Shown here piece after piece: positions 7,200 through 15,105 of a stretch of 43,783 nucleotides of DNA. The notes under the pieces were generated by a model. It was not told the DNA's origin. It made no database searches and saw only the letters and a list, made by a program, of their open reading frames with translations. A program made the translations under genes and the position numbers. Origin of the DNA: Piscicoccus intestinalis NBRC 104926 (lineage in GTDB: Bacteria; Actinomycetota; Actinomycetes; Actinomycetales; Dermatophilaceae); contig NZ_BCNQ01000033.1 in assembly GCF_001515525.1 (NCBI RefSeq), positions 1 to 43,783 of the forward strand, written 5' to 3'. How positions within the stretch are numbered: the stretch's first letter is position 1; each line of letters begins with the position of its first letter.

Positions 7200-8441
7200 A
7201 TGACCGCATCCACCAGCACCCCGCCGATCACCTCGCAGACCATCCCGGTGGCCACCCCGGCGACCAGCCCGGGCGGCCTCATCGACGTGCCCGCCGGGCT
7301 GGCCGGTGTGCGCGCCGCCGACACCGCGCTCGGCGACGTGCGCGGCTCCGAGGGCTTCTACCACTACCGGCAGTACTCGGCCATCGACCTGGCCCGCACC
7401 CGCACGCTCGAGGACGTGTGGTTCCTGCAGTTCGAGGGGCACCTGCCCGACTCCGCAGAGCTCGTCGACTTTCGTGCGCAGATCGACGAACTGCGAGACC
7501 TGCCACCTCAGCTCGCCGACATGCTGCCGGCGCTGGCGACCGCCGGCAGCAGCAGCGCGATGCTGCCGCGGCTGCGCACCGCCCTGTCGATGCTCGCCTC
7601 GATCGAGGGCTCGCGGCCCGTCTACGGGGCGCGGCCCGAGGATCGTCGTCGCGACGCCATGCGGGTCGCCGCGGTCACCCCGACGCTGCTCGCCGGCATC
7701 TACCGGTTGCGTCGCGGGGAGAGCCCGTTGGCGCCGCGCCCGGGCCTGTCGGCGGCCGCGCAGTGGCTCTACCTGCTCACCGGGCAGGAGCCCGAATCCC
7801 GCGACCCCCGAGACGTATCCGCGATCGACCAGTACCTCGTGTGCACGGTCGACCACGGCTTCAACGCCTCGACGTTCACCGCGCGCGTCGTGACGTCGAC
7901 CGGCGCCGACGTCGCCTCCGCCGTGTGCTCGGCCATCGGCGCCTTCAGCGGCCCGCTGCATGGCGGGGCGCCGGACCGGGCCCTCGCCGCGCTCGACGAC
8001 ATCGGCTCCCCCGACCGCGCCGAGGAATGGGTGCGGGCCCGGGTCACCTCCGGGGAACGGATCATGGGGTTCGGCCACGCGGTGTATCGCACCGACGACC
8101 CGCGGGCGGCCCTGCTGCGTGGCATCGCGCAGGAGCGCGGCGGCCGCCTGGCCGAATTCGCGACCGAGGTGGAGAAGACCGTCATCCGCGTGCTCGCCGA
8201 GCTGAAGCCCGGCCGGTCGCTGAACACCAACGTCGAGTTCTGGGCCGTGGTCGTCATGGAGCAGGCGGGGCTGGCCCGCGACCTGTTCACGCCCACGTTC
8301 ACCGTGAGCCGGGTCATCGGATGGACCGCGAACGTGCTGGAGCAGGCGCAGGATTCGAAGATCATCCGACCGAGTGCGCGGTACACCGGGCTCCCGGCGC
8401 CGCAGCCGGTGCCGGAGCTCGATCAGGTGTCGGCCGCCTGA
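7200..8441 (+). CDS. Citrate synthase / 2-methylcitrate synthase family enzyme
   Basis: 413 aa, a full-length bacterial citrate synthase fold that condenses an acyl-CoA with oxaloacetate. Conserved histidines are present: VDHGFNAS (His219), GPLHGGA (His254) and GFGHAVYRTDDPR (His293 plus Arg). The position of the catalytic Asp of citrate synthase (NVDF) reads NVEF, with Glu346 in place of Asp. It ends with the usual SRVIGWTANVLEQ and IIRPSARYTG. The ATG at 7200 follows AGGAGGG, and about 40 N-terminal residues are a poorly conserved lead. It is divergent from the HTH-citrate synthase and its stop overlaps the convergent MarR gene by 19 bp. Citrate versus methylcitrate activity cannot be decided; no prpB/prpD is nearby. 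Confidence 0.88.
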   Translation: MTASTSTPPITSQTIPVATPATSPGGLIDVPAGLAGVRAADTALGDVRGSEGFYHYRQYSAIDLARTRTLEDVWFLQFEGHLPDSAELVDFRAQIDELRDLPPQLADMLPALATAGSSSAMLPRLRTALSMLASIEGSRPVYGARPEDRRRDAMRVAAVTPTLLAGIYRLRRGESPLAPRPGLSAAAQWLYLLTGQEPESRDPRDVSAIDQYLVCTVDHGFNASTFTARVVTSTGADVASAVCSAIGAFSGPLHGGAPDRALAALDDIGSPDRAEEWVRARVTSGERIMGFGHAVYRTDDPRAALLRGIAQERGGRLAEFATEVEKTVIRVLAELKPGRSLNTNVEFWAVVVMEQAGLARDLFTPTFTVSRVIGWTANVLEQAQDSKIIRPSARYTGLPAPQPVPELDQVSAA

Positions 8442-8938
8442 GCGTCGGGCCTGCCGCGCCGGTCGCCTCCGTCGGCGTCCGCGAGCGCCTGCCGGTAGGA
8501 GCGGGAGGCGGTGACGACGCGCCGGATCGTCACCGCCATCCGTTCCAGCTCCTCCCGCCCCACCGCGTCGCCGACCGCGGTGCTCCACGCGTGCTGCGCC
8601 TGGCGCAGCTGCCCGAGGACGCGGCGCCCCGACGGGGTCGGCGCCAGCAGGCGGGCGCGTTTGTGCGCCGGATTGTCTTGGTACTGCGCCCAACCCCGCG
8701 TGACGAGCAGGTCGGCGACGCGTTGCACGCTCTGCCGGGCCAGCCCCAGACCGACCCGCCGCGCGATCTCGGCGACCGTCAACGGCTCCTCGAGCGTGGC
8801 CCCGAGCACCTGCCACCAGGCGGGCGTGAGCCCGCTCGGCGCGGTGATGTCGGCCGCCGCGGCGAGAAACTCGCCGTTGAGCTCGAAGACCGGCAGCACG
8901 ATGTCGGTCAGCGCGTCGCCGGCCGCGCTGCGGCTCAC
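8423..8938 (-). CDS. MarR-family transcriptional regulator
   Basis: 171 aa. Winged helix-turn-helix with TVAEIARRVGLGLARQSVQR as the HTH, followed by LVTRGWAQYQDNPAHKRARLLAPT as the wing, and dimerisation helices on both sides; this is the standard MarR architecture. It starts with GTG inside a four-base GTGA overlap with the stop of the DJ-1 gene, so the two are translationally coupled. The two perfect TGACAG-N4-CTGTCA palindromes upstream of the operon are the likely operators, giving autorepression relieved by a ligand (inference from family behaviour). The last 19 bases overlap the convergent citrate synthase gene. Confidence 0.9.
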   Translation of the reverse strand: MSRSAAGDALTDIVLPVFELNGEFLAAAADITAPSGLTPAWWQVLGATLEEPLTVAEIARRVGLGLARQSVQRVADLLVTRGWAQYQDNPAHKRARLLAPTPSGRRVLGQLRQAQHAWSTAVGDAVGREELERMAVTIRRVVTASRSYRQALADADGGDRRGRPDAQAADT

Positions 8939-9543
8939 GAGCCCGCGCCGGTCAGCTGCTCGAAGTACCGCTGCTCGCCGGTGGAGTACAGGCCGTACCA
9001 GGCCGCCAGCACGTCGGGCGGGAACGCCTGCAGCGTCGCGAAGACCTCGCGCGCGAACTCCAGCGGCGCGGTGCCGCCCGCGGTGATGACCGGGCCGTCG
9101 GTGACCGCCCGCTCGGCGCGGTAGTGCGCCTGCCCCTTGTACTCCGGTGCCGCGGTGAGGAATTCCGGCGCGTTCGAGGTGTGGGCGCGCTCGTCGAGCA
9201 GCCCGCGACGGGCCAGTCCCAGCGTGGCGCCGCAGATCGCCGCGACGTGCCGGCCCGCGGCGATGAGTTTCTCCGCGAGGTCGAGCGCCTGGTCGTGGCC
9301 CGACTCCCAGGTCTGCGCCCCCGGCAGCACGAGCAGCGCGATGTCGGCGGGGTCGACGTCGGCCAGCGTGATGTCGGGCAGCAATCGCACGCCGCCCATC
9401 GTGCTCACCGGCTCCGTGTTCTCGGCGACCGTGAGGAAGCCGAACCTCGGCTGCTCCTCGTTGGCGAACGCGAGCCCGCCGGTGACGTAACCCGTCTCCC
9501 AGTCGGCCATGGAGTCGGTGAGGTAGAGCAGCACAGCGTTCAT
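8935..9543 (-). CDS. DJ-1/PfpI (type 1 glutamine amidotransferase-like) family protein
   Basis: 202 aa, a flavodoxin-like alpha/beta protein of the DJ-1/PfpI superfamily. The nucleophile-elbow cysteine is in AAICGATLGLARRGLLD (about residue 107), the family Glu is likely in the N-terminal half, and VLPGAQTWESG is typical of the YDR533-like/PfpI branch. Members act as glyoxalases, chaperones or hydrolases; which applies here is unclear. It is the first gene of a two-gene operon with the MarR regulator (GTGA overlap). The ATG at 9543 is chosen because homology starts there (MNAVLLYLTD), 15 bases inside the operator region. Confidence 0.88.
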   Translation of the reverse strand: MNAVLLYLTDSMADWETGYVTGGLAFANEEQPRFGFLTVAENTEPVSTMGGVRLLPDITLADVDPADIALLVLPGAQTWESGHDQALDLAEKLIAAGRHVAAICGATLGLARRGLLDERAHTSNAPEFLTAAPEYKGQAHYRAERAVTDGPVITAGGTAPLEFAREVFATLQAFPPDVLAAWYGLYSTGEQRYFEQLTGAGS

Positions 9544-9558
9544 CGTGAGACCTCGCTT

Positions 9559-9602
9559 TTGACAGTGTGCTGTCACAGTACTGGATGACAGCACACTGTC
9601 AA
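9559..9602 (-). promoter_or_regulatory. Twin MarR-type operators over the DJ-1/marR promoter
   Basis: Two perfect 16-bp palindromes, TGACAGTGTGCTGTCA (9560-9575) and TGACAGCACACTGTCA (9586-9601), are inverse complements of each other, so the region is also one large inverted repeat with 17-bp arms and a 10-bp spacer. On the minus strand TTGACA (-35, in the distal operator), a 16-bp spacer and TACTGT (-10) form a promoter that bound regulator would cover. Confidence 0.8.
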
Positions 9603-9639
9603 GAGCCGAGTATCGATGAGCCTCAGGAGCCCTTGCGGC

Positions 9640-10182
9640 CTACCGCCCGTCGCGGCCGAGCAGGGCGAGGAGGCGCGTCTGCCGGTCGGCGTCGTCGCCG
9701 ACGTCGACCGGGCGCCGACAGATGCCCTCGGAGTACAGCGCGTCGCCGAACCCCTCGACGGCGTTCTCGAGGATCGCCAGCTCATGGCCGGTGAACCGCT
9801 CGTCGCGCCCCTGCGAGCGGGCGATGTCCCAGCGGTGGGCGAGCAGGTCGAAGCCGTAGAACCGCACGGGGGTGTCGCCGACGCTGGCCGGCCCGAAGTG
9901 GCCGTCGAATTCGGCTGCGGCGACGGACTCGTCGGCGAGGAGTTCACGCACCCGGTCGTCGTGTGCGCGCCAGGCGGCGGCCGGATCGGCCGAGACATCC
10001 GGCGCGGCGCCGACGTCGGCGTGCGCCCCGAGAAAGCTGCGCTCGGTGCTGATCACGTGCTCGACGACGTCTGCGGCACACCAGCCCTCGCACGGCGAGG
10101 GTGCCGTCCAGTCGTCCGTCTGGGCGACGATGCGCCCGAACGGCTCGGCGAGCCTGACGTACTGCTCCAGGTGGGTGGTCAT
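9640..10182 (-). CDS. TIGR03086-type DinB/MDMPI (mycothiol-dependent) family protein
   Basis: 180 aa, a helical-bundle metal-binding protein of the maleylpyruvate isomerase N-terminal/TIGR03086 type. Signs are PSPCEGWCAADVVEHVISTERSFLG near residue 30, with the first metal His, and FDLLAHRWDIARS near residue 130 with the second His. Such proteins use mycothiol as thiol cofactor or transfer thiols in actinobacteria; the substrate is unknown. It is monocistronic. The ribosome binding site AGGAGA lies in the 3' arm of a perfect 15-bp inverted repeat just upstream. Confidence 0.85.
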   Translation of the reverse strand: MTTHLEQYVRLAEPFGRIVAQTDDWTAPSPCEGWCAADVVEHVISTERSFLGAHADVGAAPDVSADPAAAWRAHDDRVRELLADESVAAAEFDGHFGPASVGDTPVRFYGFDLLAHRWDIARSQGRDERFTGHELAILENAVEGFGDALYSEGICRRPVDVGDDADRQTRLLALLGRDGR

Positions 10183-10186
10183 GCCG

Positions 10187-10228
10187 GTCTCCTACCGTCG
10201 ATCGCTGTTGCCCTCGACGGTAGGAGAC
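10187..10228 (-). promoter_or_regulatory. Perfect hairpin enclosing the ribosome binding site of the MDMPI gene
   Basis: 15-bp arms at 10187-10201 and 10214-10228 (core TCTCCTACCGTCGA and its complement) are separated by 12 bases. On the gene's strand the second arm carries GGTAGGAGAC, which is the Shine-Dalgarno sequence 5 bases before the ATG at 10182. It may be a protein operator or a translation-blocking RNA hairpin. Confidence 0.7.
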
Positions 10229-10266
10229 GGGTGCGCCGACGTTCTTGTCGTTTCCCGACAGGGCCG

Positions 10267-11190
10267 TCAGCCGGCGACGCAGGTGACGAGGTCGTGGGCG
10301 CCGTCGGGGCGGGCCGTCTCCAGGTAGTACCGCGTGGAGCCGTCCGGCAGTTCGACGGAGGCGGCGTAGCGGCAGGCGCCGTCGGAGTGCGGCGAGGCCA
10401 GCGGCTCGCCGCCGACGGGAGTGAGGCGGGCCGACCCCGACAGCGGGTCGCTCGTCGCGACGCCGGTGCGTTCGAACCAGTTGGAGGCGGCATCGGCGCG
10501 CCCGTCGTAGAGCGCGGTCACCGCCTCCCCGTCGGCGCCCAGTTCGAGCACGGTCGCGACCCGGGCTCCGCGCTCGTCCCACTCCCCCGCCCGGCCGGCG
10601 AGCACCTCGACGCGGTCGGTCCACTCGAGGCCGTCGTCGCTGGTCAGCCAACGGGTGGTCATGCGGTCCTCGGCGCCGGCGACGTCGAGCGGGTGGCAGC
10701 ACAGCCACATCGACCAGGCCGTCGAGCCGTCGGGCCGCGGCCAGGTGCGGATGACCGGATCCTTCACGGCCACCTTGTCATCACCGGGCAGTACAACGCG
10801 CCGGTGCCCGTCGGGCAGCTCCTGGGGCGTCGGGGCGGTCAGACTGTCGACCCACCAGCGCTTCGACCCCTTTGTGGCACACGACAGGTATAACCGCCAG
10901 CCGCCGCCGGGCAGCGGCACGAGCACGGGCCGCTCGAACGACTCGCTGCCGAACTGATCGCGGTGCACCTCCGCGACGGTCTCGAACTCGATGCCGTCGT
11001 CGGAGCGCGCGACGGTGACCGTCACACCGCGGCCTTCGACCAGCGGGCGACGCACCCGATAGGTGAGCCAATAGACGCCGTCGACGAGCGCGGCGCTGGC
11101 GGCGCCGGCCCAGTTGCCGGGCCCGGCAGCGGGCGCGGCGACGACGACACGGGCATCAGCCAGGTCGGGCAAGGTCAAAGTACGCGGCAT
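10267..11190 (-). CDS. Glycosyl hydrolase family 43/130-like beta-propeller protein
   Basis: 307 aa with repeated blades of the form '[10 protein letters not shown]... [15 protein letters not shown]' and '[16 protein letters not shown]', the pattern of five-bladed beta-propeller glycosidases and phosphorylases (GH43/32/62/130 clans). Acidic residues in [11 protein letters not shown] and near the N-terminus may be catalytic, but a full catalytic triad is not certain. No signal peptide is seen, so it is likely cytoplasmic. The ATG at 11190 lies 13 bases after the sulfotransferase stop, so the two form an operon, perhaps acting on the same sulfated or glycosylated metabolite. Confidence 0.7.
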   Translation of the reverse strand: MPRTLTLPDLADARVVVAAPAAGPGNWAGAASAALVDGVYWLTYRVRRPLVEGRGVTVTVARSDDGIEFETVAEVHRDQFGSESFERPVLVPLPGGGWRLYLSCATKGSKRWWVDSLTAPTPQELPDGHRRVVLPGDDKVAVKDPVIRTWPRPDGSTAWSMWLCCHPLDVAGAEDRMTTRWLTSDDGLEWTDRVEVLAGRAGEWDERGARVATVLELGADGEAVTALYDGRADAASNWFERTGVATSDPLSGSARLTPVGGEPLASPHSDGACRYAASVELPDGSTRYYLETARPDGAHDLVTCVAG

Positions 11191-11203
11191 GTGTGCTTTT
11201 ATC

Positions 11204-12163
11204 TCACGCCCGCGAGGCGAACGATCCGCGGCCCCGAAGGCCCTTCCAGTCCGAGCAGTCGCGGCCGAGCACCTCACCGAGCCGGTCGATGTCGTCGGCG
11301 AACGCGGGCAGGAGCCGCTCGCGCTGCTGCGGGGTGAGGGCCGGGCGTGGGAGCGGCGTGCGGTCCTGCAGCACCCGCACGATCGGCTTGGAGGCGGCCC
11401 GCCACACCTGCGGGCGCACGTGCGCGCCGGCCCGGGCGCCCACCCGCACGACGGGCGCGACGAGACTCGTGCGCAGTCCCGGCGTGGCGTAACCACGCGA
11501 GTTGCTCGGCGGGATGCGGTCGACGACACCGGGCTGTACGCCGATGAATTCGCTGACGCGGTCGAGGGTTTGGGCGGGCTCGTCGATGAGTTCGCGGTAG
11601 CGCAGCACCATGACGCGCGAGCGGTCGATCCGCTCGAACAGATCGGCGAGTTGACCTCCGTACAAACCGAGTTCGCGGTAGCGCCAGAACGGCGCCCAGC
11701 CGTCGTCGATCCGGCCTTGTTCGGCGGCGAAGGCCTTCTCGAAGTCGGCCTCCGGCTCCAGACCGTCGGACCACAGGTGCATCCAGTTGCTGTAGGCGCG
11801 ATCGATCGGGTCGCGGATGACGGCGATGAACCGCGTGTTCGGCAGGCGCTCGGCGATGCGACGGCGGGCGCTCGGGCTCCACAGGTAGAACGGCGTGCTC
11901 TCCCCGCGTACCTGATCGGGGGCCGCCCCGGCGAACAGCGCCTCGTAGTCGCGTTCGCGCCAGACCCACTCCTGCTGGGAGTGGGCGTCACCCGGGCCGC
12001 GCCACGCGGGCGGCGGGGCGTCGTCGCACATCCAGTACTTCGGCTCCTTCGGCGTGGTCGTGAAGACCTGGGGGTGCTGCGTGAGGGCGGCGTGCAACGC
12101 CGTCGTGCCCGCCTTGGGCGCGCCGATGATGATGAAGTCCGGGCCGGTCGAACGGGCTGTCAT
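11204..12163 (-). CDS. PAPS-dependent sulfotransferase
   Basis: 319-aa sulfotransferase that moves the sulfuryl group of PAPS to an acceptor. The 5'-phosphosulfate loop is [18 protein letters not shown] at residues ~9-26, and the 3'-phosphate motif is [18 protein letters not shown] near residue 140. The conserved KEPKYW and [11 protein letters not shown] segments are those of the N-deacetylase/sulfotransferase-like branch. The C-terminal ~50 residues are basic and Pro/Arg-rich. The ATG at 12163 gives [13 protein letters not shown], the family start. It is first in a two-gene operon with the propeller protein. The acceptor is unknown. Confidence 0.9.
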   Translation of the reverse strand: MTARSTGPDFIIIGAPKAGTTALHAALTQHPQVFTTTPKEPKYWMCDDAPPPAWRGPGDAHSQQEWVWRERDYEALFAGAAPDQVRGESTPFYLWSPSARRRIAERLPNTRFIAVIRDPIDRAYSNWMHLWSDGLEPEADFEKAFAAEQGRIDDGWAPFWRYRELGLYGGQLADLFERIDRSRVMVLRYRELIDEPAQTLDRVSEFIGVQPGVVDRIPPSNSRGYATPGLRTSLVAPVVRVGARAGAHVRPQVWRAASKPIVRVLQDRTPLPRPALTPQQRERLLPAFADDIDRLGEVLGRDCSDWKGLRGRGSFASRA

Positions 12164-12328
12164 GTCGGATCCCTGGAGGTGCGTGAACCGCTGATGGGGC
12201 GGGCGGACACCGCGCGTGAGGCGGGCCGCCGATGTCGATCGCCATGACCCTAGGCGCACCCCGCGGTCGCGGTCAAATTCCCATTAAACAGCTAGGAATA
12301 GCCGATGATTTGGCCGCTTCGGAGGCGG

Positions 12329-13258
12329 TCAGCGCATGACGGATTTCGGCAGGTAGGCGCTGACGACCCAGGTGCCGAGGTCGACGACCTCGCTGATCTT
12401 GAGGTCGACGGCGACGCTGCACAGCAGGTAGGCGTCGGCCGGCTCGAGCCCGTACTCGCGCCCGAGCAGGTCGATCATGGCCCGCACCGCGTCCTGGGAG
12501 GCGGTCATGAGGTCGGTCGTCACGCCCATCGTCGCGTGGTAGCCGGCGTCGCCGATGCCGGCGCGCAGCGGCCCGGACGTCTCGAACTGCGGGCCGGGGA
12601 TGGCGCGGTCGCGGTGCAGCCGCACCCGCACCCGGCCGCACATCGAGCCGAGTTCGATGGCCGACACGCACACCTCGCCGTCGCCTTGGGCGGCATGGGG
12701 GTCGCCGAAGGCGAGCATCGCCCCCGGCACCTGCACCGGCAGGTAGAGCGTGCTGCCGACGACGAGGTCGCGGCAGTCGAGGTTGCCGCCGAAGCGCCCG
12801 GGTGGCATCACCAGCGTGGGCTCGTCGACCTGCGGCGTCACCCCCATGACACCGAGAAACGGCCGCACCGGGATCCTCGCGACGTCGTAGAAATCGGTCG
12901 AGACCGGGTTGTCGAGGGTCCAGCGGTACAGGTGCGACTCGGCGAAGTCGTCGGGCAGGAGCCCGAGGCCGGGGTAGGAGGCGGTCCAGCCCCAGTCTCC
13001 GGGCGCGTACTCCAGCGGCTCGAGTTCGACGACGTCGCCGGGGCGGGCGCCCTCGACGAGCACCGGGCCGGCCAGCGGGTAGATGCGGTCGAGGTCGAGG
13101 TCGGGCACCGGCCCCCCGGTGCGGGCATCGTCGAGGGCGCCGCCGGAGGCGTCCTGCACCTCGAACTCGACGATGTCGCCGTCGCCGATCGCGAGGACGG
13201 GCTCGTGCTCCTGGCTCCACAGCCGGAAGGGTGGTTCGGGGATCTCGTACGTCGTCAT
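12329..13258 (-). CDS. Acetamidase/formamidase family protein
   Basis: 309 aa, FmdA/AmdA family, which hydrolyses short amides (formamide, acetamide) to the acid and ammonia. Recognisable stretches are DARTGGPVPDLDLDRIYPLAGPV (substrate-side loop), VMPPGRFGGNLDCRDLV, AFGDPHAAQGDGEVCVSAIE and a Thr/Ser-rich active-site end. The ATG at 13258 matches the family start. A small GC hairpin straddles the stop at 12316-12331. It is divergent from an AraC-type regulator that probably controls it. No permease or urea-channel gene is next to it. Confidence 0.9.
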   Translation of the reverse strand: MTTYEIPEPPFRLWSQEHEPVLAIGDGDIVEFEVQDASGGALDDARTGGPVPDLDLDRIYPLAGPVLVEGARPGDVVELEPLEYAPGDWGWTASYPGLGLLPDDFAESHLYRWTLDNPVSTDFYDVARIPVRPFLGVMGVTPQVDEPTLVMPPGRFGGNLDCRDLVVGSTLYLPVQVPGAMLAFGDPHAAQGDGEVCVSAIELGSMCGRVRVRLHRDRAIPGPQFETSGPLRAGIGDAGYHATMGVTTDLMTASQDAVRAMIDLLGREYGLEPADAYLLCSVAVDLKISEVVDLGTWVVSAYLPKSVMR

Positions 13259-13393
13259 GTGCCGCCTCCTCGGGCTGTTGCACGGCGCCAGGGCTGCTCG
13301 GTCGGGGCCTGACGCTCCGTCCGGCGGTCGCTCTGTGACCGAATTGCTCCATTTGTACACCTGCTCGGGTGCCGTCGGCTTCCTCATCGGCAT

Positions 13394-13439
13394 AGCGTGG
13401 GAGTTTGTGCCGCGACTACCCGGCGAAATCTCCCACGCT
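13394..13439. promoter_or_regulatory. Inverted repeat in the formamidase/AraC divergent region
   Basis: Perfect 10-bp arms AGCGTGGGAG (13394-13403) and CTCCCACGCT (13430-13439) lie 26 bp apart, with a few further matches inside. They lie between the divergent start codons and are the best candidate site for the AraC-type protein. Confidence 0.55.
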
Positions 13440-13462
13440 GATTCACGGGCTCGGCGGGTAGC

Positions 13463-14314
13463 GTGCGCACGGTGTCGAGCAGCGACCCGGCCCGCGGCTC
13501 CGCGGCCCCGACCCCGGACGACATCGAGCGCGCTCACCTGCGGGATCCCGCAGACCGCACGTTCTCGATCGCCCGCCACGGCGTCGCCGCCGACCTGTCC
13601 GCGCTCGCGCGTCGGTTCTGGATTCCGGTGTGGCACGTGCTTCCTGGGCGGGAGGCGCCGCAGCGGGTGCTGCAGTACCCGGTGTGCCTCGTGGTGGTCG
13701 CCGATTCGTACGCGCGGTTCTACGGAGTCGTCTCCGGGCTGTCGACGACGACGCTGCGCGGCCGCGGCTGGGCCGTCGGGGTGATGCTGCAGCCGGCGGC
13801 CGGGCTCCTGCTGACCGGGCGGTCGGTCGACGAATTCACCGACCGCCACGTCGATCTCGGTGAGGTGGCCGACCTGGGCGCGCTCGTGCAGCCGGTTCGC
13901 TCGGTGATGTCGGCGGCCCCGGACGACCCGGCCTCGCAGGCCCGGGCCAGGTCGCTGGTCGAAGCCGCGTTGCGGGAGCATCTGCCGGTGGATGACGAGG
14001 GCCTGCTCGTCAACACCGTCGTCGAGACGGTCGAGGGCGACCCGCAGCTGCTGCGCGTCGCCCAGCTGTGCGAGCGCTTCGGCATGACCGAGCGCACCCT
14101 GCAACGGCTCACCCAACGTCGCCTCGGCCTGTCACCGAAGTGGCTGATCCGGCGCCGCCGCCTGCACGAGGCCGCCGGCCGCCTGCGCGATCCGGCCATC
14201 GAACTGGCCGCTCTCGCCGCCGATCTCGGCTACACCGACCAGGCCCACCTCACCCGCGACTTCCGCGCCGCCACCGGCCTGACCCCCGGCCGCTTCGCCG
14301 CCCGCTTCAGCTGA
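13463..14314 (+). CDS. AraC-family transcriptional regulator
   Basis: 283 aa. The C-terminal ~100 residues form two AraC helix-turn-helices: LLRVAQLCERFGMTERTLQRLTQRR and IELAALAADLGYTDQAHLTRDFR, ending TGLTPGRFAARF. The N-terminal ~170 residues resemble the DUF6597/cupin-like sensor found in many actinobacterial AraC proteins (VLQYPVCLVVV, FYGVVSG, GVMLQPAAGLLLTG). GTG at 13463 opens the frame; GTG at 13472 is a good alternative because TAGCGT at 13459-13464 would then be a -10 for a leaderless mRNA. It likely regulates the divergent formamidase gene. Confidence 0.88.
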   Translation: MRTVSSSDPARGSAAPTPDDIERAHLRDPADRTFSIARHGVAADLSALARRFWIPVWHVLPGREAPQRVLQYPVCLVVVADSYARFYGVVSGLSTTTLRGRGWAVGVMLQPAAGLLLTGRSVDEFTDRHVDLGEVADLGALVQPVRSVMSAAPDDPASQARARSLVEAALREHLPVDDEGLLVNTVVETVEGDPQLLRVAQLCERFGMTERTLQRLTQRRLGLSPKWLIRRRRLHEAAGRLRDPAIELAALAADLGYTDQAHLTRDFRAATGLTPGRFAARFS

Positions 14315-14334
14315 GATCCGCAGCGTCAGCGGTG

Positions 14335-15105
14335 TCAACGTGCGGGCACCGCCGCGTGCTGGTCGTTCGTGGTCCGCTCCGTGACGACATCGAGCGGCGG
14401 CTCGACCGCCGTGGGTGGCGCGGTCAGGGACACGATCAGCGAGATCTGGCGGAACACCACGGACGCGAGGAAGGCCAGCGCGCTTCCGAATTCGACGACC
14501 TCTTCCGCTGTTTGCTCGACGCGTTCGAGGGTCAGAGCCATCGATTCGGGATCGATGCTGTCCATCGCGACAGCAACAAGGGCCAGGCCGATGCCGACGA
14601 GCAACGCCGTGCGCGCCCACGCGTCGCCTCGGTATCCACGCCAGAGCAGCGGCAAGACGGCCAGACCGGCGACGGCGAGCAGGATCATGAGGAAGTCTCC
14701 CGGTCCAACCCACGGCAGGAACGGGATTCGCACACCACTCGGGGCGAGGATGCGGTCGCGAACACGCTCGTGGATGGCGAACCGCTCGTCGAACGCCAAC
14801 GCCGCGAATCCGAACGACAACAGGGCCCATGAGGCGCCGATCGGCAGCTGCAGGCGCCTGACCAGAACCGCGACCTGCAGGCTCGCCGCCGCCGTCAGCA
14901 CGAGAACCACGCTTTGCAGCCAGGTCATCGGCGACTGCTCCAGCGCGATATAGCGCCACCAGGAGTCGCGGCCGGCGACGAGCAGGAGAGCCGTCGACAC
15001 CACCCAGAACAGCACGAATGCGAGAAGCACTCGTACCCGGGCCGATCCTCCAGAGACGGTGTCGCGGTGTGCTGCGGAGACAGTGGTCTGCCGGGTCAGG
15101 CGCAT
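14335..15105 (-). CDS. Multi-pass membrane protein of unknown function
   Basis: 256 aa with about seven hydrophobic segments, starting at residues 25-44 (VRVLLAFVLFWVVSTALLLVAG). Between the second and fourth segments lies ALAFDERFAIHERVRD, a charged D-E-R-x3-I-H-E motif of the kind seen in some uncharacterised actinobacterial membrane proteins. Near the C-terminus TAEEVVEFGSALAFL repeats an acidic pair at a helix edge. The start overlaps the end of the upstream 2-hydroxyacid dehydrogenase by 10 bases, so the two are co-translated. The role is unknown; a metal-dependent membrane enzyme is one reading of the His/Glu/Asp residues. Confidence 0.75.
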   Translation of the reverse strand: MRLTRQTTVSAAHRDTVSGGSARVRVLLAFVLFWVVSTALLLVAGRDSWWRYIALEQSPMTWLQSVVLVLTAAASLQVAVLVRRLQLPIGASWALLSFGFAALAFDERFAIHERVRDRILAPSGVRIPFLPWVGPGDFLMILLAVAGLAVLPLLWRGYRGDAWARTALLVGIGLALVAVAMDSIDPESMALTLERVEQTAEEVVEFGSALAFLASVVFRQISLIVSLTAPPTAVEPPLDVVTERTTNDQHAAVPAR

